Source: an uncultured Eubacteriales bacterium (GTDB lineage Bacteria > Bacillota > Clostridia > Oscillospirales > Acutalibacteraceae). From it: 64,000 nucleotides of DNA. The notes below the pieces were generated by a model that saw nothing but the letters and a program-made list of their open reading frames with translations, did not search any database and was not told the origin of the DNA. Positions 33,585 to 42,933 of the stretch are shown piece after piece. The stretch covers positions 28,057 to 92,056 of the forward strand of contig UQEY01000006.1 in assembly GCA_900540235.1 (NCBI GenBank). The letters run 5' to 3'. Every line of letters starts with the position of its first letter. The stretch's first letter is position 1. The position numbers and the translations under genes are program-made.

Positions 33585-33604
33585 AATTTATTCCTCCGTG
33601 TGTA

Positions 33605-34123
33605 TTATTTACTTGCCTTAGGAGACAAAAACATAAGTATTTGCCTGCCGTCGAGTTTAGGGGCTTTATCAACATTAGCCTCTTCTTCAAGAGTAGCAGC
33701 AAAACGCTTCATATTTTCAATTCCGAGGTCGGAATGAGTCATCATTCTGCCCTTTAATCGAATAGAAACTTTGACCTTGTGGCCTGCTGCAAGAAACTTT
33801 TTAGCCTGATTAACCTTTGTATTAAAATCGCCGACATCAATAGTTACGCTAAGACGAATTTCCTTGGTTTCAACCTGCTTTTGATTCTTGCGATTTTCCT
33901 TTTCACGCTTAGCCTGCTCGTAACGGAACTTTGAATAGTCCATAATTTTGCATACAGGCGGCTTAGCCTGAGGAGCAATCTTAACCAAATCAAGTCCTTT
34001 GCTCTCTGCAATATGAAGTGCGTCACTTGCACTCATAATGCCGAGCTGTTCACCGTCAGCTGAAATTACACGCAATTCCTTGTCTTTGATTTCATTATTA
34101 ATCTGTTGAGCTTCCTTGCTGAT
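33605..34123 (-). CDS. infC: Translation initiation factor IF-3, probable AUC start
   Basis: A 172-residue initiation factor that checks start-codon pairing on the 30S subunit. The blocks INNEIKDKELRVI, VKIAPQAKPPVCKIMDYSKF and MMTHSDLGIENMKRF are standard. The only in-frame GTG (34132) lies inside the ribosome binding site GAGAGGTG. ATC at 34121-34123 is 9 nt downstream of AGAGG and gives the expected SKEAQQINNEI N-terminus. infC is known for rare AUU, AUC or AUA starts that support autoregulation. Confidence 0.93.
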   Translation of the reverse strand: MSKEAQQINNEIKDKELRVISADGEQLGIMSASDALHIAESKGLDLVKIAPQAKPPVCKIMDYSKFRYEQAKREKENRKNQKQVETKEIRLSVTIDVGDFNTKVNQAKKFLAAGHKVKVSIRLKGRMMTHSDLGIENMKRFAATLEEEANVDKAPKLDGRQILMFLSPKASK

Positions 34124-34136
34124 AAAAAACACCTCT

Positions 34137-34255
34137 CATAAAAAATTAAAGTGTGAACGCAAAACACGCTCACACTCAATAATAATTAACAAATAAAAAT
34201 TATTGCCCTTTTCGCTCAAGCTGGAGGGGAGAACGCTGCGTCCTTCTTTATTGCG
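34137..34255 (-). promoter_or_regulatory. L20-type leader of the infC operon with attenuator
   Basis: About 120 nt of untranslated leader. A 10-bp hairpin AGTGTGAGCG/CGTTCACACT (34150-34176) followed by TTAATTTTTT forms a terminator before infC. An upstream segment rich in GGACGCAGCG and GAGCGAAAAGGGC could form the L20 target. It is assigned to the L20 leader class by position and layout. Confidence 0.72.
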
Positions 34256-34260
34256 AAGAT

Positions 34261-34289
34261 ATGATAACACATCAGCGCTTATTTGTCAA
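34261..34289 (-). promoter_or_regulatory. Sigma-A promoter of infC-rpmI-rplT
   Basis: TTGACA at 34284-34289, a 17-bp spacer and TATCAT at 34261-34266. Confidence 0.8.
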
Positions 34290-34307
34290 CACAAAATTTA
34301 TATTAAT

Positions 34308-35345
34308 TTACTGCCAAGGATATTTTTGTTTAAGAGTTTCAAACTCATCATAGTCTTTTGCAAAATGGAACTTCTTTTCCAAATCGGAGAAGAAGAAATA
34401 ATAATCGGTATCGTTATGATTAACCACCGCATTAATATTTTCAATACCCGGGTTACATATAGGACCGCTCGGAAGTGCCGCACATTTATATGTGTTATAT
34501 GATGTTACAACTTCGTCGCTAAAGCCGTGCTCCCTAAGTTTATTGCCGTAGAAAATAGTTACATCACTTTGAAGCATTTGACCTTTATTAAGCCTGTTAA
34601 TAAATACCGAAGCGATATCCTGCGCAACCCCGTCGCCCAAAGTTTCCTTTTCAACAACGGAAGCAAGTGTAACAAGTTCATAAAGAGTCATATCATTTTT
34701 CTCACAATAGCTTGTCCACTCGTCAGTTATCTTGCTGTCAAAAGTTTCAAGCATAGTAGCAACTACATCTTCAGCATCGCTGTTTTCAGCCAAATCGTAA
34801 GTTGCCGGAAATAAAAAGCCTTCAAGCTGATAAGCAACCGTTGAGCTCATATAAGCGTTGTTTAAAAAATCGTAGTCATAGTCGCTTTTATTTTTGCAAG
34901 CGTTAAGGAAATCGTCGCTTTTGCAAATATTATTTTTTTCCAAAGTATCGGCAATGTCAAAAACGGTATATCCCTCAGGAATGCAAACGGAAACGCTTTT
35001 GTGCGAAATGTCGGGATTTTCAAGTTTCTTTGCAATTTCATCATATGTCATAGATGAATTCATATAATATTCGCCGTTAGTATAGCTGAACTTGGGATAA
35101 TTTTTATCCATCCACCAATTCCAAACGGTATCATTTTTTATAATTTCGCCGCTTTTAAGCTTTTCGCCGACTTGGTATGCAAAATCGTCTTTTTCAATAA
35201 CAAGCATGTATTCGCTTTTAGTACCACGGTTGCCGTTTATGTCGTTTTGAACATAAGTATAGCCGACAAAGCCTGCAATAAAAACGAGCACGAGCACAAG
35301 CAAAATTATAATAATTGTACCGAGTTTGCTTTTGTTTTTAGCCAT
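34308..35345 (-). CDS. mltG: Endolytic murein transglycosylase
   Basis: A 345-residue YceG/MltG family enzyme that cleaves nascent glycan strands. After a short cytoplasmic N-terminus comes a membrane helix (LGTIIIILLVLVLVFIAGFV), then a LysM-like subdomain (IPEGYTVFDIADTLEKN). The catalytic domain follows, with Glu in ASVVEKET and the family block VFINRLNKGQMLQSD. ATG 35345 follows AAAGGAG and overlaps the GNAT gene end by 8 nt. Confidence 0.93.
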   Translation of the reverse strand: MAKNKSKLGTIIIILLVLVLVFIAGFVGYTYVQNDINGNRGTKSEYMLVIEKDDFAYQVGEKLKSGEIIKNDTVWNWWMDKNYPKFSYTNGEYYMNSSMTYDEIAKKLENPDISHKSVSVCIPEGYTVFDIADTLEKNNICKSDDFLNACKNKSDYDYDFLNNAYMSSTVAYQLEGFLFPATYDLAENSDAEDVVATMLETFDSKITDEWTSYCEKNDMTLYELVTLASVVEKETLGDGVAQDIASVFINRLNKGQMLQSDVTIFYGNKLREHGFSDEVVTSYNTYKCAALPSGPICNPGIENINAVVNHNDTDYYFFFSDLEKKFHFAKDYDEFETLKQKYPWQ

Positions 35346-35781
35346 TGAAATCTCCTTTATCAATACACATAGGGGTGTGCACTATTCCACGGTCAACAAG
35401 TTCATCACCGCAAACGGCAAAACCGAGTTTTTTATAAAACGGCACGGCATAATTTTGAGCGTCAACATACACCTTTGAAGTGTTATACTCAAAAGCCTTT
35501 TTTAGTATTGCATTAACTGTAACTTCGCCTAAGTGCTTACCTCTGTACTCTTTAAGCACCGCAATTCTGCCGATTTTGATTTTACCGTCAAGTTCAGTTA
35601 CCCTTGAAGTTGCAACTGCTTTGCCTTCCTCAAAAAGAAGTGCAAAAGTTGACTTTTCATCAAGCGTGTCAAATTCTTCATTTATATCTATCCCCTGCTC
35701 GTTTACAAAAACAGCAGTTCTTATATTTTTAACAAGCAAAAAATCAGGGTCGCTATATATTATATACTTTATATCAGCCAT
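35338..35781 (-). CDS. GNAT family acetyltransferase
   Basis: A 147-residue N-acetyltransferase of the ElaA-like GNAT type. The acetyl-CoA-binding motif A reads IAVLKEYRGKHLGEVTVNAI (~residues 72-91), and VDAQNYAVPFYKKLGF is the classic GNAT motif B. It overlaps pyk by 8 nt and mltG by 8 nt, so it is translated in one operon with them. The substrate is unknown. Confidence 0.88.
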   Translation of the reverse strand: MADIKYIIYSDPDFLLVKNIRTAVFVNEQGIDINEEFDTLDEKSTFALLFEEGKAVATSRVTELDGKIKIGRIAVLKEYRGKHLGEVTVNAILKKAFEYNTSKVYVDAQNYAVPFYKKLGFAVCGDELVDRGIVHTPMCIDKGDFNG

Positions 35782-37201
35782 TAATTTTGTGAACCTTGAG
35801 CATATTGGTTGTGCCCGACATACCGAGAGGAATACCTGCGGTAATAACTACAGTATCACCCTTCTTTGCCGCACCTGCTTTAACCGTAACTTCAACTGCG
35901 TGGTCAAAAAGTTCATCAGTATTATCTTTAAGTTGGCACAAAACAGGCTTTACACCCCAACTAAGACTGAGTTGACGCCAAACCTTTTGGTTAATTGTTG
36001 CGCCCACAATATCGGTTTGAGGTCTGAACTTTGAAATCATACGGGCAGTAGTACCGCTCTTTGTAACGGTAATGATTGCAGAAGCGTTAAGGTCGTGAGC
36101 AGTGGTCACCGTTGCGTGACTGATAGCAGAAGTGATATCCTTGCCGCCGCTTTCAGGATAGAAATTGTCAAACTGACGCTTGTAGTCAATATCATTTTCG
36201 GTAGTGAGTGCGATTGAAGTCATAGTCTGCACGGCTTCAACAGGGTGGTTGCCCACTGCACTTTCACCGGATAGCATTATTGCACTTGTGCCGTCATAAA
36301 TTGCATTTGCAACATCGGTAATTTCCGCTCTTGTAGGTCTTGGGTTAGTAATCATAGATTCAAGCATCTGGGTTGCGGTAACAACAATTTTACCTGCGTC
36401 GTAAACCTTACGAATAATCATTTTTTGAATAGCCGGAATACGCTGAAAATCAATTTCAACACCCATATCGCCCCTGGCTACCATAATACCGTCGGAAGCG
36501 GCAATAATATCGTCGATATTGTCAACACCCTGAGTGTTTTCAATCTTAGAAATGATTTTAACATCTTTCCACCCGATTGCTTCAACAAAATTACGAAGAA
36601 TAGTAACATCGGTAGCACTCCTTACAAAAGAAGCGGCAATGAAATCAAAATCGTGAGCAGCGCCGAATTTAAGGTCGTTCATATCCCTTTCGGAAAGGTA
36701 AGGCATATTGAGGTCTACACCCGGAACATTAACACCCTTGTGGTTGGTTAAAAGTCCGCCGTCAATAACCGTGCAGTGAATATCGGTACCCTTTACACTG
36801 TCAACTTTCATAGAAATAAGACCGTCATTAATAAGGATAACAGTACCCGGCTTAACATCATTCGGCAAACCCTCATAGTTTACATAACTTTTCTTCTCGT
36901 TACCCATACAATTTTTTGTTGTCAAAGTGAATTTGTCGCCGTGATTGATAGTTACGCCGTCAGGGTTTTCAAAATCGCCGAGGCGAACCTCCGGACCCTT
37001 TGTGTCAAGCAAAGTTGCAACAGGAGCATTGAGCTTTTCCCTAACAGCCAAAACTTCTTTAAGCCTTTTTTCGTGGTCTTCATAAGCACCGTGGCTGAAG
37101 TTAAACCTTGCAACATCCATACCTGCCTCAATCATTTTTTCAAGTGTTTGAGGGTTATCCGTTGCCGGACCCAATGTACAAATAATCTTTGTTTTTTTCA
37201 T
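35774..37201 (-). CDS. pyk: Pyruvate kinase
   Basis: A 475-residue glycolytic enzyme making pyruvate and ATP. The sequence runs KIICTLGPAT, DVARFNFSHG, the metal and substrate site IISKIENTQG, VARGDMGVEI and the signature TATQMLESMI, then the C-terminal allosteric domain ending NMLKVHKI. The extra C-terminal PEP-utiliser domain of some Bacilli is absent. It is the first gene of a pyk-GNAT-mltG operon. Confidence 0.97.
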   Translation of the reverse strand: MKKTKIICTLGPATDNPQTLEKMIEAGMDVARFNFSHGAYEDHEKRLKEVLAVREKLNAPVATLLDTKGPEVRLGDFENPDGVTINHGDKFTLTTKNCMGNEKKSYVNYEGLPNDVKPGTVILINDGLISMKVDSVKGTDIHCTVIDGGLLTNHKGVNVPGVDLNMPYLSERDMNDLKFGAAHDFDFIAASFVRSATDVTILRNFVEAIGWKDVKIISKIENTQGVDNIDDIIAASDGIMVARGDMGVEIDFQRIPAIQKMIIRKVYDAGKIVVTATQMLESMITNPRPTRAEITDVANAIYDGTSAIMLSGESAVGNHPVEAVQTMTSIALTTENDIDYKRQFDNFYPESGGKDITSAISHATVTTAHDLNASAIITVTKSGTTARMISKFRPQTDIVGATINQKVWRQLSLSWGVKPVLCQLKDNTDELFDHAVEVTVKAGAAKKGDTVVITAGIPLGMSGTTNMLKVHKING

Positions 37202-37390
37202 TATAAATCTATCTCCATAGTAAAAGATTAAAAAAGATTAGGAAATGCCCATTAACTTTATTCCGCATATAAATATAAACATTTCTCGATAGTATAATAA
37301 CACAAAAACACAAAAATGCAATATTATTTTTCACAAATATAATAAACATATTATTAAGACAAAATAATAGGCAAAAGTCCAAAAAAATAA

Positions 37391-37418
37391 GACAGGGGGG
37401 GTAAGTCCCCTGTCCTAC
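37391..37418 (-). repeat. GTAGG-family repeat that supplies the ispE stop codon
   Basis: Minus strand GTAGGACAGGGGACTTACCC continues to CCCCTGTC. The stem GACAGGGG/CCCCTGTC is clear. The TAG of the GTAGG head is the stop codon of ispE (37415-37417). Confidence 0.65.
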
Positions 37419-38284
37419 AAAATTTTACAGCCGTACGAAACGGGTTTTGTAACTGCGATATCCTTTGCATAATCTTTAAGTTTGCCTGCTGCCGCCTCGG
37501 CTTTTTCTTTATCGTCAAAAATGCCGAATACGGTAGGACCGCTTCCGCTCATACAAACGCCCAAAGCGCCCTCGTCCCTCATAACATTTTTGATGTCAAC
37601 TTTATTTGGCACTTCAATAAACTGTTCAAAAACATTTTCCATCTTTAAACAAATTTCCTTCAAATCTCTGCTTTGCATAGCATAAAGCATACCCATTTTA
37701 TCAGGTGTATGAACCTTGCCGCAAGTATCAAAGCGAGAATATGCCTTGCCGGTATTAACGCCGTAATCAGGCTTGGCAATAAGAATAAAGCACTGACGAA
37801 GCGGCTTAACTTTGTTGAGCACATCGCCTATACCCTGAGCAAGAAGTGTGCCGCCTTTGATACAAAACGGAACATCTGCGCCGATTTTAACACCGATATC
37901 GCAAAGTTCGTCATCACTCAGATTTGCACCCATAAGTTTATTGAGCGCAACAAGCACACCTGCACCGTCGGCACTTCCGCCGGCAAGACCTGCTTGGTGA
38001 GGAATTCGCTTAACAAGGTCGATATTGATACCTTTATTTTTAATTTTGGTTGTTTTGAAAAAAGCGTCAGCCGCTTTATATGCAATATTTTTTTCATCAA
38101 GCGGAATATCATCGATATTGCAAGTTATAGTAATCTTTTTCGACTTGGTTTCGCTTACGGTAACCGTGTCATAAAGACCTATGCTTTGCATAATCATAAA
38201 AAGGTCGTGATATCCGTCCGTACGCTGACAAACAATGTCAAGCATCAAGTTTATTTTTGCATATGCATTAACTTTAACTTCCAT
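37415..38284 (-). CDS. ispE: 4-diphosphocytidyl-2-C-methyl-D-erythritol kinase
   Basis: A 289-residue GHMP kinase of the non-mevalonate isoprenoid pathway. The N-terminal substrate motif is NAYAKINLMLDI and RTDGYHDLFMIMQS. The ATP-binding motif is PHQAGLAGGSADGAG, with Ala in place of a Gly and extra Gly compared with the usual form. GHMP motif 3 is MSGSGPTVFGIF. It overlaps the aminotransferase upstream by one base. Its stop codon lies in a repeat. Confidence 0.95.
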   Translation of the reverse strand: MEVKVNAYAKINLMLDIVCQRTDGYHDLFMIMQSIGLYDTVTVSETKSKKITITCNIDDIPLDEKNIAYKAADAFFKTTKIKNKGINIDLVKRIPHQAGLAGGSADGAGVLVALNKLMGANLSDDELCDIGVKIGADVPFCIKGGTLLAQGIGDVLNKVKPLRQCFILIAKPDYGVNTGKAYSRFDTCGKVHTPDKMGMLYAMQSRDLKEICLKMENVFEQFIEVPNKVDIKNVMRDEGALGVCMSGSGPTVFGIFDDKEKAEAAAGKLKDYAKDIAVTKPVSYGCKIL

Positions 38285-39459
38285 TAATTTTCTCCGAGTT
38301 CTTTAACAAATTCGCCTATTCGCCTTACAGCTTCCTTGATATTATCAATAGAGTAGCAATATGATACACGAATAAAGCCTTCGCCGCAGTCGCCGAAAGC
38401 ATTGCCCGGAACAACTGCAACTCTTTTAGCCTTGATAAGTTGTTCGCAAAATTCTTCAGACGAAAGACCTGTTGACTTAATGCAAGGAAAAACATAAAAT
38501 GCGCCCTCCGGTTCAAAGCAATCAAGACCGATTTCTCTAAACGCATTAACGGTGAATTTGCGGCGCATATCGTAGTCTTCACGCATTTTTCTTATATCTT
38601 CGTCACCGTTTCTGAGTGCTTCCACAGCGGCATACTGAGAAGTGGTAGGCGCAGACATAATTGCATATTGATGAAGCTTTGTCATCTGCTTAATAACAGG
38701 AGCGGGACCGAGAGCATAGCCGAGGCGCCAGCCTGTCATTGAATAAGTTTTTGAAAAGCCGTTGATAACAATAGTCCTCTCTTGCATACCGTCAAGAGAA
38801 GCAATGGTTGTATGTTCCTCATTACCGTAAGTAAGCTCACAGTAAATTTCGTCGGACAAAACAAGTAAATCGTGCTTCTTAATAACGGTTGCAATTTTTT
38901 CCAAATCTTCTTTTCTCATAACAGCGCCTGTAGGGTTGTTAGGGAAAGGAAGAACTATCATCTTGGTTTTATCTGTCACGGCATTTTCGATTTCCTCGGG
39001 CATAAGCCTAAAGTTGTTCTCATTTTTAGTAACAACGGGAACGGGAATGCCTCCGCAAATTTCAATAATCGGCTTGTAACAAACGAAACTCGGTTCAACA
39101 ACAAGCACCTCGTCACCCGGGCAAATAAGAGAACGAATAGCCATATCTATGCCTTCCGAGCCGCCGACCGTCACCATAACTTCGCTCTCAGCGTCATAAT
39201 TAACATTAAATCTGCGTGAATAGTAAGCAGAAATTTCTTCCCTTAAAAGAGCAAGACCTGCATTTGCCGTATATCTTGTGGCGCCCTGTTCAAGAGAATT
39301 GATACCCGTTTGCCTAATGTGCCACGGAGTTTTAAAATCAGGTTCACCTACACCGAGAGATATAACATTGTCCATTTCCTCGGCAATAGAAAAAAACTTA
39401 CGAATTCCGCTCGGCTTAATCTCGGTAAGAATAGGGTTTAAATAATTATTGTAGTCCAT
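38284..39459 (-). CDS. Class I/II PLP-dependent aminotransferase
   Basis: A 391-residue fold-type I aminotransferase of the AspC/PatA group. The PLP lysine lies in INGFSKTYSMTGWRLGY, with PNNPTGAV and LSDEIYCELTYG upstream. It is translationally coupled to the Lrp-family regulator (1-base overlap), which may control it. The substrate pair (aspartate, alanine or other) cannot be fixed from sequence reading. Confidence 0.92.
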   Translation of the reverse strand: MDYNNYLNPILTEIKPSGIRKFFSIAEEMDNVISLGVGEPDFKTPWHIRQTGINSLEQGATRYTANAGLALLREEISAYYSRRFNVNYDAESEVMVTVGGSEGIDMAIRSLICPGDEVLVVEPSFVCYKPIIEICGGIPVPVVTKNENNFRLMPEEIENAVTDKTKMIVLPFPNNPTGAVMRKEDLEKIATVIKKHDLLVLSDEIYCELTYGNEEHTTIASLDGMQERTIVINGFSKTYSMTGWRLGYALGPAPVIKQMTKLHQYAIMSAPTTSQYAAVEALRNGDEDIRKMREDYDMRRKFTVNAFREIGLDCFEPEGAFYVFPCIKSTGLSSEEFCEQLIKAKRVAVVPGNAFGDCGEGFIRVSYCYSIDNIKEAVRRIGEFVKELGEN

Positions 39460-39938
39460 CAGAATGAAAGTATCCCCCTGTCATCCTTTGGAGGTTCGGT
39501 AAAATATACGCCCTGCTCCTTATATTTTTTAAGAATAAAGTGAGTTGCGGTTGACATAACACCGTCAAGAGGTGAAAGACGATTTGCAACGAAAAGCGCA
39601 ATTTCTTCAAAAGATTTATCCGAAACCATACAGCAAAGGTCAAAGCCGCCGCTCATAAGATAAATGCTTTCAACTTCTTCCAAAGCTGCAATTCTTCCGG
39701 CAATTTCATCAAATCCATGACCGAACTTAGGCTGAACTCTAATCTCGATAAGAGCGGTAACGGTTTGAGCCTTAGCCTTGTTTTTATCTATCATTGCACG
39801 ATAGCCTTTAATAATACCGCTTTCTTCATAAAGGCGAATTTGCTTTTCTGTTTCTTCTTCCGTTTTATCAATCATAACAGCAATTTCTTTATTGCTGAGC
39901 CTTGGATTTTTTTCAAGTATTTCTAATAATTTATCCAT
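39459..39938 (-). CDS. Lrp/AsnC family transcriptional regulator
   Basis: A 159-residue regulator. The N-terminal winged helix-turn-helix (LLEILEKNPRLSNKEIAVMI) is followed by the RAM ligand domain (TALIEIRVQPKFGHGFDEIA, SIYLMSGGFDLCCMV). It is the first gene of the Lrp-aminotransferase-ispE unit and probably senses an amino acid. Confidence 0.92.
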   Translation of the reverse strand: MDKLLEILEKNPRLSNKEIAVMIDKTEEETEKQIRLYEESGIIKGYRAMIDKNKAKAQTVTALIEIRVQPKFGHGFDEIAGRIAALEEVESIYLMSGGFDLCCMVSDKSFEEIALFVANRLSPLDGVMSTATHFILKKYKEQGVYFTEPPKDDRGILSF

Positions 39939-39956
39939 ATCTGTTTCCTTTATTTG

Positions 39957-40766
39957 TTATTTTATTTCAATCAGCCTCGGCTGACGCTTTTCAAACACTG
40001 TAACAAAGTCAAAACCTGCCGCTCGTGCTATGTCAAGACCTTGTTCAATGCCTTGGCAAACTCTGTTTGCATAATGAGAGTCAGAGCCTAAAGTAATATA
40101 TTTACCGCCGAGTTGCTTATATCTTTTGACAAAAGAAATGTTAGGAAGCGTATCTTTCATATCCATAAAAAGACCGGAAGTATTAATTTCAAGTGCTTTG
40201 TCACTTTTAATAAGTTCCTCAAATATAGCGTCGCAAACATCACTGTATTTATTCATATCAACATCAATTTTTTCCCTTGCAACAATATACCTCAAAGGAT
40301 AAGTAAGATGAGCAAGAGAGTCAAAAGCGCCCCACTTGCAAAGTTCCAAAAGACCGTCAAAATATCTTGTTAAAAGTTCGTCAATATCATAATTTTTATA
40401 ATCAAGGAAAAAGAAATCTTCCATATTTTCAAGATTATGAAGCGAACCCAAAACAAAATCATAATCGTACTTATTAAGTAAAGCTTGCGTTTCCTTTTTT
40501 CTGTATATACCCTGCCCTATCTCAATACCTTTGAGTATTTCAATTTTATCGCTGTATTTATTTATACAATAATCTATATCTTTAAGCTGTGCCGGACAAA
40601 GCTCGTCGGGGTCCATATCCGCCCCGTCGATATCGCAGTGGTCTGTTATCGCAATAACCTTTGCGCCCTTTTCTATCGCACTTTGGCACAATTCTTCAAC
40701 CGGGTCGTTACCGTCAAAAGAATGGATAGAATGAGTATGAACATCAACAATATTTTCGTATTTCAC
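39957..40766 (-). CDS. PHP-domain histidinol-phosphatase-type phosphoesterase
   Basis: A 269-residue PHP-fold metal-dependent phosphoesterase. Metal-binding blocks are DVHTHSIHSFDG, AITDHCDIDG, GIEIGQG, GSLHN, NTSG and LGSDSHYANR. The length fits HisJ/HisK histidinol-phosphatase, but no his genes are nearby, so the substrate is uncertain. The start is GTG at 40766, with GAGG 8 nt upstream. The ORF runs open a further 61 codons upstream, but that part is low-complexity and lacks family similarity. Confidence 0.85.
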   Translation of the reverse strand: MKYENIVDVHTHSIHSFDGNDPVEELCQSAIEKGAKVIAITDHCDIDGADMDPDELCPAQLKDIDYCINKYSDKIEILKGIEIGQGIYRKKETQALLNKYDYDFVLGSLHNLENMEDFFFLDYKNYDIDELLTRYFDGLLELCKWGAFDSLAHLTYPLRYIVAREKIDVDMNKYSDVCDAIFEELIKSDKALEINTSGLFMDMKDTLPNISFVKRYKQLGGKYITLGSDSHYANRVCQGIEQGLDIARAAGFDFVTVFEKRQPRLIEIK

Positions 40767-40857
40767 AATAATCGCCTCAATTTTATACAAACATACAATA
40801 AGCTTTTGATATGATAACATAAAAAGCAAAAAAATAAAATATATTTCTTTTAATTTA

Positions 40858-40886
40858 TTGAAAAAAGTTTGATGCTCTGTTATAAT
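40858..40886 (+). promoter_or_regulatory. Promoter of the ACT-UPF0210 unit
   Basis: TTGAAA at 40858-40863, a 17-bp spacer and TATAAT at 40881-40886. Confidence 0.78.
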
Positions 40887-40939
40887 TCTAAACTGTACAA
40901 ATAAAATGTAATGAGTAAATTGCTTGGAGGATAACAAAT

Positions 40940-41209
40940 ATGAGAGCATTTATTACGGTTGTAGGTAAAGACACGGTAGGTATTCTTGCAAAGGTATCTG
41001 CTATTTGCGCAAAGCACGAAATCAACATTACAGAAGTATCGCAAACTATTCTTGACGATATGTTTTGTATGATTATGCTTGCAGATATATCAAAAAGTAC
41101 AGTAGGCTTTGTTGAATTTTCGGAAGAACTTACAAAGTACGGAATGGAAAACAATCTTTCAATTCACGCTATGCACGAGGACATCTTCAACTCAATGCAC
41201 AGAATATAG
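40940..41209 (+). CDS. ACT-domain protein (UPF0237)
   Basis: An 89-residue stand-alone ACT domain (MRAFITVVGKDTVGILAKVS, INITEVSQTILDDMFCMIM). ACT domains bind small molecules, often amino acids, at a dimer interface. It is nearly always found beside the UPF0210 gene that follows here 12 nt downstream, so it is probably a regulatory partner of that protein. Confidence 0.92.
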   Translation: MRAFITVVGKDTVGILAKVSAICAKHEINITEVSQTILDDMFCMIMLADISKSTVGFVEFSEELTKYGMENNLSIHAMHEDIFNSMHRI

Positions 41210-41221
41210 GAGGTGTCACTC

Positions 41222-42577
41222 TTGATTAATTCAAAAGAAATACTTGAAACCATAAGAATGATACAAGATGAGTGCCTTGACATAAGAACTACCACAATGG
41301 GTATTTCACTTCTCGACTGCGGTGACACCGATATCGACAAATCTTGTCAAAAGATTTATGACAAAATTTGCACAAAAGCGGAGCATCTTGTTTCAACCGG
41401 CGAACAGATTGAAAAAGAATACGGTATACCTATTATAAACAAGAGAGTAAGTGTTACTCCTATTGCAATTATGGCAGGTATCAGCGGCGGCGACCCTGTA
41501 AAATATGCGCTTGCGCTTGAAAAAGCGGCTCAAACCATCGGCGTTAACTTTATCGGCGGTTACAGTGCACTTGTTCAAAAAGGTTTTGCTGCCGGCGACC
41601 TTGAACTTATCAACTCTATTCCGAGAGCTTTGGCTGAAACCGAGCACATTTGTTCTTCAGTTAATATCGGCTCAACAAAAGCAGGAATCAATATGGATGC
41701 CGTTAAGATTATGGGTCAAAAGGTTAAGGAAGCGGCTGAACTTACAAAGGATAACGACTGCATTGCGGCAGGCAAGCTTGTTGTATTTTGCAACGCTCCC
41801 GAGGACAACCCGTTTATGGCAGGCGCTTTTCACGGTGTGAGCGAACCTGACTGCGTAATAAATGTGGGCGTATCGGGTCCCGGCGTTGTAAGAAGTGCAG
41901 TTTCAAAGCATCCGGACTATTCTATTAACGAAATTGCAGAGCTTATTAAAAAGACTGCATTTAAGATTACCCGTATGGGTCAGCTTGTAGGTGTTGAAGC
42001 GTCAAGAAGGCTTGGCGTCGATTTCGGTATCGTTGACCTTTCACTCGCTCCTACTCCTGCTGTCGGTGACTCTGTCGCTCACATTCTTGAGGAAATCGGA
42101 CTTGAGCAGTGCGGCGGCGCAGGAACAACTGCCTGCCTTGCCATGCTTAACGACGCAGTTAAAAAAGGCGGCGTTATGGCTTCTTCAAGTGTCGGCGGTC
42201 TTTCGGGCGCATTTATTCCTGTAAGTGAAGACGCAGGTATGATTAACGCCGCAAGAAGCGGTGCGCTTACCATTGAAAAGCTTGAAGCTATGACAGCAGT
42301 TTGCTCTGTCGGTCTTGATATGATTGTTATTCCGGGTGACACCACTGCCGAAGTTATCAGCGGTATTATTGCCGACGAAGCAGCTATCGGTATGGTTAAC
42401 TGTAAAACTACGGCTGTAAGAGTTATTCCTGCTATCGGCAAAAAGATTGGCGACGAGCTTGAATTCGGCGGACTTTTGGGCAGCGGTCCTGTTATGAAAG
42501 TTAACACAAAGTCCCCTGCTCAGTTTATCAACCGTGGCGGCAAAATCCCTGCTCCTATGCACAGCCTTAAAAACTAA
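41222..42577 (+). CDS. UPF0210 (DUF711) protein
   Basis: A 451-residue conserved protein of unknown reaction, often named PFL-family in databases. Gly- and Ala-rich blocks are visible, for example [36 protein letters not shown] and [20 protein letters not shown]. It has no glycyl-radical motif that I can see. The start is taken as TTG at 41222, with AGGAGG 8 nt upstream; the GTG at 41213 is part of the ribosome binding site. It pairs with the ACT protein. Confidence 0.9.
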   Translation: MINSKEILETIRMIQDECLDIRTTTMGISLLDCGDTDIDKSCQKIYDKICTKAEHLVSTGEQIEKEYGIPIINKRVSVTPIAIMAGISGGDPVKYALALEKAAQTIGVNFIGGYSALVQKGFAAGDLELINSIPRALAETEHICSSVNIGSTKAGINMDAVKIMGQKVKEAAELTKDNDCIAAGKLVVFCNAPEDNPFMAGAFHGVSEPDCVINVGVSGPGVVRSAVSKHPDYSINEIAELIKKTAFKITRMGQLVGVEASRRLGVDFGIVDLSLAPTPAVGDSVAHILEEIGLEQCGGAGTTACLAMLNDAVKKGGVMASSSVGGLSGAFIPVSEDAGMINAARSGALTIEKLEAMTAVCSVGLDMIVIPGDTTAEVISGIIADEAAIGMVNCKTTAVRVIPAIGKKIGDELEFGGLLGSGPVMKVNTKSPAQFINRGGKIPAPMHSLKN

Positions 42578-42592
42578 GGAGATATGCTTAAT

Positions 42593-42757
42593 ATGAATAA
42601 TGAAATCGCTGCAGCTATTGCAGGCGCTATTGAAGCTTTTGAAAGTTCAAACAATTTTGTTATCACTGCAATAAAAAGGCAAATCAATATTGTTGATGTC
42701 GGCGCTCGCAACCCTTGGGCAAAAGCCGAAAGCAAAAAATCAGTTTGCGTATTATAA
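42593..42757 (+). CDS. Small 54-residue protein of unknown function
   Basis: A short ORF, MNNEIAAAIAGAIEAFESSN onward, ending in ARNPWAKAESKKSVCVL. It starts 15 nt after the UPF0210 stop, behind AAGGAG, and ends just before a terminator, so it is well placed to be expressed. An in-frame ATG at 42584 is too close to the ribosome binding site. The PWA-x-A-x-x-K ending recalls small subunits next to sodium-pumping decarboxylases (PWxxAGR), but this is a weak resemblance. Confidence 0.6.
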   Translation: MNNEIAAAIAGAIEAFESSNNFVITAIKRQINIVDVGARNPWAKAESKKSVCVL

Positions 42758-42764
42758 TGATTAC

Positions 42765-42795
42765 ACCCCTCGCTTAAACGGTGAGGGGTTTTTCT
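42765..42795 (+). terminator. Terminator of the ACT-UPF0210-small ORF unit
   Basis: ACCCCTC and GAGGGGT pair around GCTTAAACGGT, followed by TTTTTC. Confidence 0.88.
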
Positions 42796-42826
42796 TTTGT
42801 ATTTTTAAATAAAGTTTTGTTTATTA

Positions 42827-42855
42827 TTGCCAAAAGTTTATATTTGTGTTATAAT
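42827..42855 (+). promoter_or_regulatory. Promoter of the SCP2/aminotransferase/transketolase cluster
   Basis: TTGCCA at 42827-42832, a 17-bp spacer and TATAAT at 42850-42855. A leader of about 70 nt precedes the first gene. Confidence 0.75.
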
Positions 42856-42933
42856 CAAATATGCAAATTATATTGTAGGGTTTCTTTGCCTTTTTTAGTA
42901 AAAAACTCTGCTTAATACTAAGGAGGAATTATT

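Noticed and set aside
38325..38582. Frames inside the aminotransferase and ispE region on either strand
   Set aside because: They overlap confirmed genes fully and show no family similarity.
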